64,000 nucleotides of DNA from AC-51 sp963749895 (GCA_963749895.1 CAVVOG010000001.1:372001-436000), one strand, 5' to 3'; shown: positions 47,448-56,993, counted from the stretch's first letter. Notes: generated from the sequence alone by a model not told the origin. Program-made: numbers and translations.

Positions 47448-48890
47448 ATGGCGTACGCCTATCCAGCAGAGAACGAAGTGCGTGAGGTGTGGGCGGACGT
47501 GCTCGCCCGGGCCCGCGAAGAACTGCCCGAGACGACCGTCGTGATGTGGTTCTCGGACGTGCGCCCCGCACGTCTCGATGACGACACCCTCACGTTGGGG
47601 ATCCCGAGCACGCTCGTACGAGAGCGCCTGCAGCACAACCATCTCTCGTTGATCGAGCGTGCGGCCTCAGATGCATGTGGGCGCCCGTTGAAGATCGACT
47701 TCGAGGTCGAGGAGGGTCTTCGCGACCCGCTCGATGCCGCGACGCCGGTCTCCTCGGGTTCCCCGGTCACCCCCGCGGCCCCCCCCTCCTCGTTCGCCGC
47801 GATCGGCGCGGTCGCTCCGGCGCCGGCGCCTCCTGAGAGCTTGGGGGCCCCGGGTCTCCCGTTCCCGAACTACACCTTCGACGCGTTCGTTCCCGGGCCG
47901 TCGAACCGGTTCGCCCACGCGGCCGCGATGGCGGTGGCTGAGGCGCCTCCTTCGACCGCCTATAACCCTCTGTTCATCTACGGGGGAGTAGGTCTCGGTA
48001 AGACACACCTGTTGATCGCCGTCGGGCACCACATGCACCGGATCAACCCTGGGCTCCGCGTGAAATACGTCACGTCGGAGCAGTTCGTGACCGAGTTCAT
48101 CAAGTCGGTGCGTGAACGCCAGGGCGACCGGTTCCGCCAGCGGTACCGCGAGGTCGACGTCCTGCTCGTCGACGACATCCAGTTCCTGGCCAAACGTGAG
48201 GAGACACAGACGGAGTTCTTCCACACGTTCAACCACCTCCATGCCGGCCAGAAGCAGATCGCGATCGCCTCGGACCGGCCACCGCACGAGCTGAGCGGCT
48301 TGGAGGAGCGGCTCGTGAACCGGTTCCGCTGGGGACTGTGCGTCGACGTTCAGCCGCCCGACCTCGAGACGCGGATCGCGATCTTGCAGCTCAAAGCCGA
48401 ACGTGAGCGCCTCACGGTGCCGCACGAGGTCATCGAGTTCGTGGCCTCGAAGTTCGACCAGTCGGTGCGCGAGCTCGAGGGCGCCCTCGTGCGTGTCGTC
48501 GCCTGGTCCGAGCTCACGAGTCAGCCGATCGACCAGGACCTGGCTGAGCGAGCCCTCCAGGATCTGATCCCGCAGACCGAACATGAGATCCCGCCCGCGC
48601 TGATCATGGAGGAGACGGCGCAGTACTTCTCGCTGTCCACCAGCGATCTCACCTCGAAGTCGCGCTCTCGACCCCTGACCCAGGCACGGCACATCGGCAT
48701 GTACATCGTCCGGGAGTGCACGGGCCTCTCACTGGTCAAGATCGGCGAGATCTTCGGTGGGCGCGATCACACGACGGTGCTCCACGGGATCAAGAAGGTC
48801 GAGGACGAGATGCGTGCCCGTGACGCGACGTTCCGCCAGGTCCAAGACCTCACACGGATCGTCCGCGGGCGGTCCCGAGGGGCCGCATGA
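47448..48890 (+). CDS. dnaA: Chromosomal replication initiator DnaA
   Basis: 480 residues from ATG 47448. Domain I (about 1-90) ends before a Pro/Ala-rich linker (TPAAPPSSFAAIGAVAPAPAP). Domain III contains NPLFIYGGVGLGKTHLL (Walker A) and VDVLLVDDIQFLAKREETQ (Walker B). Domain IV ends with RDHTTVLHGIKKVEDEM, the DnaA-box-reading helix. It opens the origin in its ATP form. The frame is open further upstream, but no start signal or homology supports it. Confidence 0.97.
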   Translation: MAYAYPAENEVREVWADVLARAREELPETTVVMWFSDVRPARLDDDTLTLGIPSTLVRERLQHNHLSLIERAASDACGRPLKIDFEVEEGLRDPLDAATPVSSGSPVTPAAPPSSFAAIGAVAPAPAPPESLGAPGLPFPNYTFDAFVPGPSNRFAHAAAMAVAEAPPSTAYNPLFIYGGVGLGKTHLLIAVGHHMHRINPGLRVKYVTSEQFVTEFIKSVRERQGDRFRQRYREVDVLLVDDIQFLAKREETQTEFFHTFNHLHAGQKQIAIASDRPPHELSGLEERLVNRFRWGLCVDVQPPDLETRIAILQLKAERERLTVPHEVIEFVASKFDQSVRELEGALVRVVAWSELTSQPIDQDLAERALQDLIPQTEHEIPPALIMEETAQYFSLSTSDLTSKSRSRPLTQARHIGMYIVRECTGLSLVKIGEIFGGRDHTTVLHGIKKVEDEMRARDATFRQVQDLTRIVRGRSRGAA

Positions 48891-49090
48891 ACCTGTGGAC
48901 AAGCCGTGGGCAGGTGTGGGTGATCGACGCCTCATCCACGCGTCGGCATCAGAGCGACAGGTCTTCTCCACGGACCATCCCCATGTCCCACATGCCCGCT
49001 ACGCTGCAGGAACATGGCCTTCTTCCACCGTTCCACAGTGCCTACCACCGAACTGCTCTTCTCAATGAACAAGAACGACATCAGGGGGTG
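48891..49090. other. oriC: Probable origin of replication (oriC), dnaA-dnaN spacer
   Basis: About 200 bases between dnaA and dnaN. TGTGGACAA (48894-48902) is a perfect DnaA box on the minus strand. Weaker boxes are TCATCCACG (48932-48940), TTCTCCACG (48964-48972) and CGTTCCACA (49029-49037). The region 49054-49083 is less G+C-rich than its surroundings and could unwind first. Together with the boxes before dnaA this is the expected origin, though it has fewer boxes than in Streptomyces. Confidence 0.65.
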
Positions 49091-49100
49091 TTCACGTGAA
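49091..49100. promoter_or_regulatory. parS-core palindrome TTCACGTGAA at the dnaN start
   Basis: TTCACGTGAA equals the central ten bases of parS; the outer three on each side do not match. The dnaN GTG (49096) lies in its centre. It may be a weak ParB site or chance. Confidence 0.3.
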
Positions 49101-50199
49101 GTTCCGCTGCGACCGTGATGCGCTGTCCGAGGCGCTCCAGACCGTGCAGCGCGGGGTCTCGTCGCGCCCCGGGATCCCTGCGCTGACCGGCGTGCTGCTC
49201 GAGGCGAACGACGACGGCAGGCTCACGCTCACGACGACCGATCTCGAGGTCAGCGCCCGGCTGGCGATCGACGTGACGGTGTCGGAGGCCGGCGTGGCGC
49301 TCGTGCCCGCCCGACTCCTCGGCGACACCGTGAAGTCGTTGTCGAACGCCCCGATCGACTTCGAGACCGATCAGTCGCAGGCCCGGCTGCGCTGCGCGGC
49401 ATACGAGGGATCCCTGAGACTCCTTCCGGCGGAGGATTTCCCGGGACTCCAGGAGCCAGGCGGGACGCGGGTCGAGGCGAACGCGGCCGCGTTCGCCGAG
49501 GCGATGTCTCAGGTCTCTCGCGCGGCCAGCCGCGACGAGGCACGCCCGGTCCTGACCGGCGTGCTGCTCGAAGTCTCTCGGGAAGGCTGCATGCTCGTGG
49601 CCACCGACTCCTATCGGCTGGCGGTCCGGGAGCTCGTGGCCACGGCCGACGGCGAGGCGAAGGCGATCGTCCCTGAGCGCGCGATCGCCGAGGCGGGACG
49701 CGCGGCGGCCGCAGACGAGAAAGGCACGGTCGAGGTCCTGGTCGACGAGTCGCAGGTGTCGTTCCGTGCCGGTGGGCTCACCCTCACGTCACGACTGATC
49801 GAGGGCGAGTTCCCGAACTACCGCCAGTTGCTGCCGGAAGGGCACGAGAGCCGCTTGTCGGTGTCCCGCCAGCAGCTGCTCGATGCGGTGAAGCGCGTCG
49901 GGCTGCTCGCTCGTGACACGACCCCGGTGCGCCTGGAGTTCAACGCGCTCGGGGTGAAGCTCTCCAGTTCGTCGCCGGACGTCGGACAGGCGGTCGAGAC
50001 GGTCGAGGCGCGCTACGAGGGAGAAGATCTCACGGTCGCGTTCAACCCGCAGTACCTTGCGGACGGCCTCAACGTCGCGGTCGGCGAGACGGTGCACCTC
50101 GACGTCCGTGACGGCCTGAAGCCGGGCGTCTTGCACGGCGAGAGCGACGAGTTCACCTACCTCGTGATGCCGGTCCGGCTGCCGGCCGCCGTCCCGTAG
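49096..50199 (+). CDS. dnaN: DNA polymerase III sliding clamp (beta subunit)
   Basis: 367 residues from GTG 49096. MKFRCDRDALSEALQTVQRG begins the first of three clamp domains; VLTGVLLEVSREGCMLVATDSYRLAV marks the second, and RVGLLARDTTPVRLEFN and DEFTYLVMPVRLPAA the third. The C-terminal MPVRL is the client-binding pocket edge. It tethers polymerase III and other factors to DNA. The position after dnaA is conserved. Confidence 0.97.
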   Translation: MKFRCDRDALSEALQTVQRGVSSRPGIPALTGVLLEANDDGRLTLTTTDLEVSARLAIDVTVSEAGVALVPARLLGDTVKSLSNAPIDFETDQSQARLRCAAYEGSLRLLPAEDFPGLQEPGGTRVEANAAAFAEAMSQVSRAASRDEARPVLTGVLLEVSREGCMLVATDSYRLAVRELVATADGEAKAIVPERAIAEAGRAAAADEKGTVEVLVDESQVSFRAGGLTLTSRLIEGEFPNYRQLLPEGHESRLSVSRQQLLDAVKRVGLLARDTTPVRLEFNALGVKLSSSSPDVGQAVETVEARYEGEDLTVAFNPQYLADGLNVAVGETVHLDVRDGLKPGVLHGESDEFTYLVMPVRLPAAVP

Positions 50200-50225
50200 G
50201 CGCCGCCAGGCGGGACTTCCCCGGG

Positions 50226-51335
50226 ATGCGCCTGGCATGGGTCGAGCTGCGTGACTTCCGCAATCACGCGCACACCCGGATCGACCCGATGCCCGACGGC
50301 TTGGCCGTCGCGGTGGGACCGAACGGGGAGGGCAAGACGAACCTCCTCGAGGGCATGCACCTGCTCTACGCACTCTCGAGCCCGCGGACCAGCACGAGCG
50401 ACGCCCTGGTGCGCGACGGCGCCGATTCCGCGTACGTCCGTGGCGAGTTCGAGACCCTCGGCGGGCGGGTGCTCGTCGAGATCGAGGTCCGCCGGGTCGG
50501 CGCGAACCGCGTCCAGGTCGATCGTTCTCCCGTCCGGCGCCGCCGCGATCTCCGCCGACGTGTCCGTGCGGTCCTGTTCGGGCCGTTCGACCTCCCCGTG
50601 GTGATCGGTGACCCGTCACGACGGCGTGGGTTCATGGACGACGCGGTCGTGGCGCTGCAGCCCGCCCTCGACACGCTGGGGACCCGCTACGACCGGGTGC
50701 TCCGGCAGCGGAACCGCCTGCTGAAGGAATGGGATCGCGCCGGGGCACCGCCCGGCCTCGAGGCGTGGGACGAAGAGCTGATCGAGGCCGGCGCGGCGGT
50801 GATCCGAGCCCGCGCAGATGCCGTCGCCGCGCTCGCGCCGCACGCGGCCCGAGAGTTCGCACACCTCGCCGGGTACCAGCTGGATGTCCGATACCGGCCG
50901 AACGTGGTGGGCGGCGACGACGTGACGACGACGTTCCGTACCCAGCTCGCCGCGAGACGACACGATGAGTTGCAGCGCAGGGCCTCCCTGGTTGGACCCC
51001 ACCGAGACGACCTGGTGCTCGACGTGCGAGACCTAGGTGCTCGGGCCACCGGGTCGCACGGCGAGACCTGGGCGACGGCGCTGTGCCTGCGGCTGGGGCT
51101 CGCTACCGCCGTGGAAGAGGCCATCGGCGAACCCCCACTGCTGCTCGTCGACGATCCCTACAGCGCTCTCGACCCGGGCAGACGCGACAGGATCGGGGAG
51201 CACCTCGCGGCACGCCAAGGGCAGGTCGTGATCAGCGTGGCCGACGAAGCGGACGTGCCACCGAGGGCCGCGGCGGTGTGGGACGTCCGTGCTGGCGCCG
51301 TCACACCCCGGAGCCGTGTGATGGGGACCGGCTGA
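50226..51335 (+). CDS. recF: DNA replication/repair protein RecF
   Basis: 369 residues. VAVGPNGEGKTNLLEGMHLL is the Walker A; PRTSTSDALVRDGADSAYV is the lid region; LLLVDDPYSALDPGRRDRI is Walker B. The ABC-type signature region is GSHGETWATALCLRLGLA. RecF loads RecA at gaps together with RecO and RecR. It is followed without gap by dciA (TGATG). Confidence 0.96.
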   Translation: MRLAWVELRDFRNHAHTRIDPMPDGLAVAVGPNGEGKTNLLEGMHLLYALSSPRTSTSDALVRDGADSAYVRGEFETLGGRVLVEIEVRRVGANRVQVDRSPVRRRRDLRRRVRAVLFGPFDLPVVIGDPSRRRGFMDDAVVALQPALDTLGTRYDRVLRQRNRLLKEWDRAGAPPGLEAWDEELIEAGAAVIRARADAVAALAPHAAREFAHLAGYQLDVRYRPNVVGGDDVTTTFRTQLAARRHDELQRRASLVGPHRDDLVLDVRDLGARATGSHGETWATALCLRLGLATAVEEAIGEPPLLLVDDPYSALDPGRRDRIGEHLAARQGQVVISVADEADVPPRAAAVWDVRAGAVTPRSRVMGTG

Positions 51336-51694
51336 TGCCGCACTCGAAGGGGTTCGCGCACCGGAAGGACCGTCGCAGCGGCGACCCGGTCTCGATCGGA
51401 GAGATCGTCGACGGGCTCCTCTCGGAGGACGTGTTCGCCCGCGGGATGCCCGTCGCGCGACTGATCAGGGCCTGGCCGGAGCTCGTGGGTGAGCGCCTGG
51501 CGAAGGCCGCCCAGCCCATCTCGTTGGAGGGTGGTGTCCTGACGATCCGTGCCGAGGACGGCCCGTGGGGGTCGCAGGTGAAGTACCTGGCCGAGGAGAT
51601 CCGCCGACGGGCCGACGAGGCCCTCGGCGGAGGTGTGGTCACCAGCGTCCGGATCGTGGTCGGGGGTCAGCGAAACCGCAGGTCAGAGCCGTGA
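51335..51694 (+). CDS. dciA: DciA-like helicase-loading protein (DUF721)
   Basis: 119 residues from ATG 51335, sharing one base with the recF stop. VSIGEIVDGLLSEDVFARG leads into RLIRAWPELVGERLAKAAQPISLEGGVLTI and GSQVKYLAEEIRRRADEAL, the KH-like DUF721 domain. DciA is the DnaB loader of bacteria without DnaC. The position between recF and gyrB is conserved in Actinomycetota. The C-terminus is basic and may bind DNA. Confidence 0.9.
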   Translation: MPHSKGFAHRKDRRSGDPVSIGEIVDGLLSEDVFARGMPVARLIRAWPELVGERLAKAAQPISLEGGVLTIRAEDGPWGSQVKYLAEEIRRRADEALGGGVVTSVRIVVGGQRNRRSEP

Positions 51695-51735
51695 TTCTGC
51701 AGCCCGAGCTGCGGTCGAACGTCGCTGCCATCGGG

Positions 51736-51741
51736 TAGAAT
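51736..51741 (+). promoter_or_regulatory. -10 box TAGAAT of gyrB
   Basis: TAGAAT predicts a start near 51748 and a leader of about 95 bases to the chosen gyrB start. Confidence 0.45.
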
Positions 51742-51843
51742 CGAGGGGTTCGTGCGGGTCCCCGCGCACGCCCCACGCCTGGCGTAGGTGTGGTCGTGCG
51801 CGACCGGGATCCGCCATCGATGGACACGCATCCGGGAGGACGT

Positions 51844-53790
51844 TTGGCGACCGCGAGCACCAAGACCAGCACGACCCGAAAGACGAAGCAGTCGGGGTAC
51901 GACTCCAGCAACATCCAGGTCCTCGAGGGCGTCGAGCACGTACGGCTCCGCCCCGGCATGTACATCGGCACGACCAGCGTCCGGGGCCTCCACCACCTCG
52001 TCTTCGAGGTAGTGGACAACTCGATCGACGAGGCGATGGCCGGCCACGCGTCGAAGATCGTCGTCACGATCAACACCGACGGCTCGGTGACGGTCGACGA
52101 CAACGGTCGCGGGATCCCCGTCAAGCCGATCCCGGGGGCCAAGGATCGCCGGCCGGCCGTCGAGGTCGTCCTCACCACCCTGAACGCCGGAGGGAAGTTC
52201 GGGGGCGGCGGCTACCGGATCTCCGGAGGCCTGCACGGGGTCGGGGTGTCGGTCGTCAACGCGCTCAGTTCGAAGATGACCGCCGACATCTACCGGGACG
52301 GCTTCGCCTGGCGTCAGGAGTACGAGCGCGGCAAGCCGACGATGAAGCTCAAGAAGGGCCGCGCGATCCAGAGGACCGGCACGACGATCCGCTTCTGGCC
52401 CGACGAGGAGATCTTCACCGAGACCGTCACCTTCGAGCGGAAGCTGTTGGCGGAGCGCCTCCAGGAGCTCGCGTTCCTGAACAAGGGCGTCGAGATCCAG
52501 TTGCTGGACGAGCGCGACGGCGCCAAGGAGGTCTTCAAGGCGAACGGCGGCCTCGTCGACTTCGTGAAGTACCTGGCCCAGGGCAAGGAGACGCTCACGA
52601 GGATCATCCCGGTCGACCAGAAGGAGACCGACGCCGAGATCGAGCTCGCGATGCAGTGGACGACCGGGTACTCCGACTCCGTGTACTCGTTCGCGAACAC
52701 GATCAACACCCACGAGGGGGGGATGCACGAGGAGGGGCTGAAGAAGTCCCTGACGAACGTGCTGAACCGCTACGCGAGGGCGAAGGGCATCCTCAAGGAG
52801 AAGGACGACAACCTGATCGGCGAGGACGTCCGCGAAGGCCTGGTCTGCATCATCTCCGTCAAGCTCCGCGAGCCCCAGTTCGAGGGCCAGACGAAGACGA
52901 AGCTCGGCAACGCCTCCATGCGCTCGTTCGTGGAGACGACCGTGAACGCGCAGCTCGCGGAATGGCTCGAGGAGCACCCGACCGAGGCCAAGCGCATCGT
53001 CGTGAAGGGACAGTCCGCGGCGAAGGCCCGCCTGGCCGCGAAGCAGGCCCGCGATCTCACGCGGCGCAAGTCGTTCCTGGAAAGCGGGTCGTTGCCGGGC
53101 AAACTCGCCGATTGCCAGCTCACCGATCCGGCCGCCTGCGAGCTGTACATCGTCGAGGGCGACTCGGCGGGTGGCTCGGCCAAGAGCGCGCGCGACCGCG
53201 CGACGCAAGCGATCCTGCCGATCCGAGGCAAGATCCTCAACGTCGAGAAGGCCCGGATCCACAAGGTCCTCGAGAACGCCGAGATCCAGGCGCTGATCAC
53301 CGCGATCGGAACCGGCATCGGCGACGAGTTCGACGTCGAGAAGGCCCGGTATCACCGGATCGTCCTGATGGCCGACGCGGACGTCGACGGCGCGCACATC
53401 CGCACGCTGCTGCTCACGTTCTTCTTCCGGAACATGCCGCAGCTGATCGACGCCGGGTACGTCTACCTCGCGCAGCCGCCCCTGTACATGCTGAAGCAGG
53501 GCAAGGAGGAGCACTACTTCTACACGGAGCGCGAGTGGGACACATGGCGTACCGAGCACGGCAACGGTAGGAAGCTCGAGCCGCAGCGGTTCAAAGGTCT
53601 CGGCGAGATGGACGCGATCCAACTGTGGGACACGACGATGGACCCCGAGAAGCGGACGTTGCTTCAGGTCACGCTGGAAGACGCGGTCTCGGCCGACCGG
53701 CTGTTCACGATCTTGATGGGCGAGGACGTGCCGTCACGCAAGGCGTTCATCGAGCAGAACGCGAAGTACGTCCGGAACCTCGACGTCTGA
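51844..53790 (+). CDS. gyrB: DNA gyrase subunit B
   Basis: 648 residues from TTG 51844. This start is chosen because GGGAGGA precedes it and the product then begins like other GyrB proteins (MATASTKTS... YDSSNIQVLEGVEHVRLRPGMYIG); ATG 51820 would translate the ribosome site. ATP binding is VFEVVDNSIDEAMAG and DNGRGIPV; GGLHGVGVSVVNALS and the TOPRIM motifs EGDSAGGSAKSARDR and LMADADVDGAHIRTL follow. It powers supercoiling with GyrA. Confidence 0.95.
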   Translation: MATASTKTSTTRKTKQSGYDSSNIQVLEGVEHVRLRPGMYIGTTSVRGLHHLVFEVVDNSIDEAMAGHASKIVVTINTDGSVTVDDNGRGIPVKPIPGAKDRRPAVEVVLTTLNAGGKFGGGGYRISGGLHGVGVSVVNALSSKMTADIYRDGFAWRQEYERGKPTMKLKKGRAIQRTGTTIRFWPDEEIFTETVTFERKLLAERLQELAFLNKGVEIQLLDERDGAKEVFKANGGLVDFVKYLAQGKETLTRIIPVDQKETDAEIELAMQWTTGYSDSVYSFANTINTHEGGMHEEGLKKSLTNVLNRYARAKGILKEKDDNLIGEDVREGLVCIISVKLREPQFEGQTKTKLGNASMRSFVETTVNAQLAEWLEEHPTEAKRIVVKGQSAAKARLAAKQARDLTRRKSFLESGSLPGKLADCQLTDPAACELYIVEGDSAGGSAKSARDRATQAILPIRGKILNVEKARIHKVLENAEIQALITAIGTGIGDEFDVEKARYHRIVLMADADVDGAHIRTLLLTFFFRNMPQLIDAGYVYLAQPPLYMLKQGKEEHYFYTEREWDTWRTEHGNGRKLEPQRFKGLGEMDAIQLWDTTMDPEKRTLLQVTLEDAVSADRLFTILMGEDVPSRKAFIEQNAKYVRNLDV

Positions 53791-53818
53791 CCCTCACCGA
53801 TCGGAGCCCAGGAGTCCC

Positions 53819-56263
53819 ATGAGCCAGAACCTGTTCGCCGGGCGGATCGAGCCCGTGCAGCTCGAAGACGAGATCCAGCGCTCGTACCTCGACTACGCGA
53901 TGTCGGTGATCGTCGGGCGGGCTCTGCCTGATGTCCGCGACGGGCTGAAGCCCGTGCAGCGACGGATCCTGTGGTCGATGGTCGAGTCGGGCCTGCGCCC
54001 CGACCGACCGCACCGCAAGTCGGCGGCGGCCGTCGGCGAGGTCCTGAAGAAGTACCACCCGCACGGTGACCAGTCCGTCTACGACGCGCTGGTGCGGATG
54101 GCGCAGGAGTGGTCGCTGCGCGCGCCGCTCGTCGACGGACACGGCAACTTCGGTTCGGTCGACGGCGACCCCGCGGCCGCGATGCGGTACACGGAGGCGC
54201 GGCTCGCGCCGATCGCGATGGAACTGCTGCGCGACATCGACGCCGAGACCGTCGACTTCGTCCCGAACTACGACGGCTACGAGCAGGAGCCCGTCGTGCT
54301 GCCCGCGCGGTTCCCGAACCTGCTCGTGAACGGGGCGGCGGGGATCGCCGTCGGGATGGCCACGAACATCCCGCCGCACAACCTGGGCGAGGTGATCGAC
54401 GCGGTCACCCACTACCTCGAGAACCCGGAGGCCACGACCGAGGAGCTGGCGAAGTTCGTCAAGGGCCCTGACTTCCCGACCGGCGCCACGATCATGGGCC
54501 GCCAGGGGATCAAGGACGCCTACGAGACCGGCCGGGGCTCGATCAAGGTACGCGCCGTCTGCACGATCGAAGAGGGGTCGCAGAGCCGCTCGAACATCGT
54601 CGTCACCGAGCTGCCCTACCAGGTCAACAAAGCACGGCTCGCGGAGAAGATCGCCGACCTCGTCAAGCTCGGCAAGATCAAGGACATCGCCGACGTCAAG
54701 GACGAGTCCAACCGCCAGGGCATGCGCCTCGTGATCGTCTGCAAGCGCGGTGCGAACGCCCAGGTCGTCCTGAACCAGCTCTACAAGCAGACGCAGCTCC
54801 AGGAGAGCTTCGGCGTGATCATGCTGTCGTTGGTCGACGGCGTGCCGCGCACCCTCACCCTGGCCGAGACGATCGGCTACTACGTCGACCACCAGGTGGA
54901 CGTGGTCACGCGTCGCACGACCTACGACAAGCGCAAGGCTGAGGAGCGGGACCACATCATCCTTGGCCTCCTCATCGCCCTGGACCACCTCGACGAGGTC
55001 ATCGCGATCATCCGTGGGTCGCAGGACTCCGAGGAGGCCCGGACGAAGCTGATGAAGAAGTTCAAGCTCAGCGAGGTCCAGGCCAACCACATCCTCGACA
55101 TGCCGCTTCGGCGACTCACCCGGCTGGCGCGCGAGGAGCTCGAGAAGGAGCACGCGGAGCTGCTCGAGCGGATCGCCTACCTCGACTCGCTTCTCAAGGA
55201 CCCGAGGAAGCTGCGCGGCGTGATCGCCCAGGAGCTCGCCGAGATCCGCAAGAAGCACGCGAACGGGCGCAGGACCGCGATCAAGGCGGACGAGGGGGAC
55301 CTCGACGTCGAGGACCTGATCGCCGAGGAGGACGTGGTCCTCACGGTGAGCCGGGCCGGGTACGTCAAGCGCGTGGCGATCGACACGTTCCGCCGGCAGG
55401 GCCGCGGCGGCAAGGGGGTGAAGGGGACCACCCTCAAGGAAGAGGACGTGATCAAGAACGTCTTCACGACCACCACCCACCACTGGCTCCTCGTCTTCAC
55501 GACGCGGGGCAAGGTCTACCGGGTCAAGGTCCACGAGGTGCCGGATGCCTCGCGTATCGCGCGGGGAATCTACGCCGCGAATCTCCCGGGGGTCGTCGTC
55601 AGCGCCGACGAGAAGATCAGCGCCGTGCTCGACCTCAAGGAGTACTCCGAAGGGCGCATGCTCCTGTTCGCCACCCGTGGCGGCATGGTCAAGAAGACCG
55701 CCTTGCCCGAGTACGACTCGCCCCGCACCGGTCTGGCCGCGATCAACCTGAAGGAGGGCGACGAGCTGATCGACGTGAAGCTGACGGACGGCCAAGACGA
55801 GGTGTTCCTGATCTCGCGAAAGGGACAGGCGATCCGCTTCAAGGAGACGCTGGTTCGCCCGATGGGGCGTGCCACCGCCGGCGTGATCGGGATGCGCCTG
55901 GCCGAAGACGACGAGGTGATCTCGCTGGGCCTGGCCTCCGACGGCGAAGAGATGATCAGCGTCACGCAGAACGGCTACGGGAAGCGCTCACCGCTGAAGG
56001 ACTACCCGGCGAAGGGCCGAGGCGGGAAGGGCGTGATCGGCCACCAGTTGACGCCGAAGACCGGCCGCCTCGCGGGTGCCTTCATCGGATCGAAGGACGA
56101 GGATCTCCTCACGATCTCGAGCGCCGGGAAGGTCCAGCGGGTCGGGGCGGCCGACATCCGCCGGGTGGGGCGCTCCAGCCAGGGCGTCCGCACGATGCGG
56201 GTCGAAGAAGGCGAGACCGTCGCCGCGATCGCTCCGGTGATCCTGCAGATGGACGATGAGTAG
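53819..56263 (+). CDS. gyrA: DNA gyrase subunit A
   Basis: 814 residues, with AGGAG before the ATG. Catalytic Tyr124 is in AMRYTEARLA. In the quinolone region HPHGDQSVYDALVRMAQ, Gln85 stands at the place of E. coli Ser83 and Ser86 at Ala84; the second acidic site (Asp) is kept. The C-terminal pinwheel contains the GyrA box QGRGGKG (FRRQGRGGKGVKGTTL). It cuts and religates DNA for negative supercoiling. Starts 28 bases after gyrB. Confidence 0.97.
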   Translation: MSQNLFAGRIEPVQLEDEIQRSYLDYAMSVIVGRALPDVRDGLKPVQRRILWSMVESGLRPDRPHRKSAAAVGEVLKKYHPHGDQSVYDALVRMAQEWSLRAPLVDGHGNFGSVDGDPAAAMRYTEARLAPIAMELLRDIDAETVDFVPNYDGYEQEPVVLPARFPNLLVNGAAGIAVGMATNIPPHNLGEVIDAVTHYLENPEATTEELAKFVKGPDFPTGATIMGRQGIKDAYETGRGSIKVRAVCTIEEGSQSRSNIVVTELPYQVNKARLAEKIADLVKLGKIKDIADVKDESNRQGMRLVIVCKRGANAQVVLNQLYKQTQLQESFGVIMLSLVDGVPRTLTLAETIGYYVDHQVDVVTRRTTYDKRKAEERDHIILGLLIALDHLDEVIAIIRGSQDSEEARTKLMKKFKLSEVQANHILDMPLRRLTRLAREELEKEHAELLERIAYLDSLLKDPRKLRGVIAQELAEIRKKHANGRRTAIKADEGDLDVEDLIAEEDVVLTVSRAGYVKRVAIDTFRRQGRGGKGVKGTTLKEEDVIKNVFTTTTHHWLLVFTTRGKVYRVKVHEVPDASRIARGIYAANLPGVVVSADEKISAVLDLKEYSEGRMLLFATRGGMVKKTALPEYDSPRTGLAAINLKEGDELIDVKLTDGQDEVFLISRKGQAIRFKETLVRPMGRATAGVIGMRLAEDDEVISLGLASDGEEMISVTQNGYGKRSPLKDYPAKGRGGKGVIGHQLTPKTGRLAGAFIGSKDEDLLTISSAGKVQRVGAADIRRVGRSSQGVRTMRVEEGETVAAIAPVILQMDDE

Positions 56264-56690
56264 CGACCCGACCGACGAACCCCCCGGCTGGCAGGACGTC
56301 CGGGCGCGGATGCTCGCGCCGAAGCCGGCGCTGTCGTGCACGGCCTACGGACTGGGGAAACCGCACCCGGTGCGCGTGGCCCATGACGGTCACGGTCGTT
56401 GGACGCTCGACGACGGCCACGGGGGATCCGAAGCGTCGCTCGCGTGGGCTCGCTCCGCGATCGAGCCGAGCCGGTATGCGAACCTCGCGAACGCACGAGG
56501 TGAGGTGCTGCGTCGCGAGCGCGAAGGCGCCCGCGAGGCCCTGGTGGTCGACATCCACGAGCTCCGGCGGCCAGGAGGCCCCCCGCTGCGGACCTGGGTC
56601 GACGAGGCCACCGGAGCGATCCTCCGGATGGAGCGGATCGACGATCCCGCCCCGATCGTGCTGATACTCGATCTCCGCGAAGAGGGCTGA
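56256..56690 (+). CDS. Hypothetical protein coupled to gyrA
   Basis: 144 residues; ATG 56256 overlaps the last 8 bases of gyrA. The product is soluble, starting MSSDPTDEPPGWQDVRARML and ending VLILDLREEG. RGEVLRREREGAREALVVDIHEL and a Trp-rich turn (RTWVDEATGAILRMERID) are visible. No family recognised. The overlap suggests it is translated with gyrA. Confidence 0.65.
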   Translation: MSSDPTDEPPGWQDVRARMLAPKPALSCTAYGLGKPHPVRVAHDGHGRWTLDDGHGGSEASLAWARSAIEPSRYANLANARGEVLRREREGAREALVVDIHELRRPGGPPLRTWVDEATGAILRMERIDDPAPIVLILDLREEG

Positions 56691-56699
56691 GTCCGCCGC

Positions 56700-56993
56700 T
56701 CACCCGGACAGCAGGCCCAGGGCCGACCACAGCACGATCATCGCGGCCGTCAGACCCAGGCCGAGCCCCGCGGTCGCGCCGACGAAGGCCCGTCCCCGGT
56801 GCGCCGAGCCGGATGCGAAGGCCTGCTTCGCGATCCAGCCACCACGGAGCGACACTGCCGCGACCGCGCCCAGCCCCACGAGGAACGTCCCGACCCGCGC
56901 ACCTTCGGGCACGAGCGCGACGAGGAGCAGCGACACCGGCACGAGGATCAGCCCGCCCAAGGCGAGCCACAGCCCCCGAGTCGCCCGGTCCAT
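56700..56993 (-). CDS. Small three-helix membrane protein
   Basis: 97 residues with three hydrophobic helices (LWLALGGLILVPVSLLLVAL, FLVGLGAVAAVSL, VGATAGLGLGLTAAMIVLW) joined by short charged loops. GATGAT lies 6 bases before the ATG, a possible -10 box. No family recognised. It is convergent with the gene behind gyrA and divergent from the gene at 57035. Confidence 0.6.
   Translation of the reverse strand: MDRATRGLWLALGGLILVPVSLLLVALVPEGARVGTFLVGLGAVAAVSLRGGWIAKQAFASGSAHRGRAFVGATAGLGLGLTAAMIVLWSALGLLSG

Noticed and set aside
51667..53622. 651-codon minus-strand ORF opposite gyrB, and a similar one opposite gyrA (53747-55795)
   Set aside because: Long antisense frames are expected opposite high-G+C genes with strong third-position bias; their translations are low-complexity Leu/Arg/Asp/Val mixtures.
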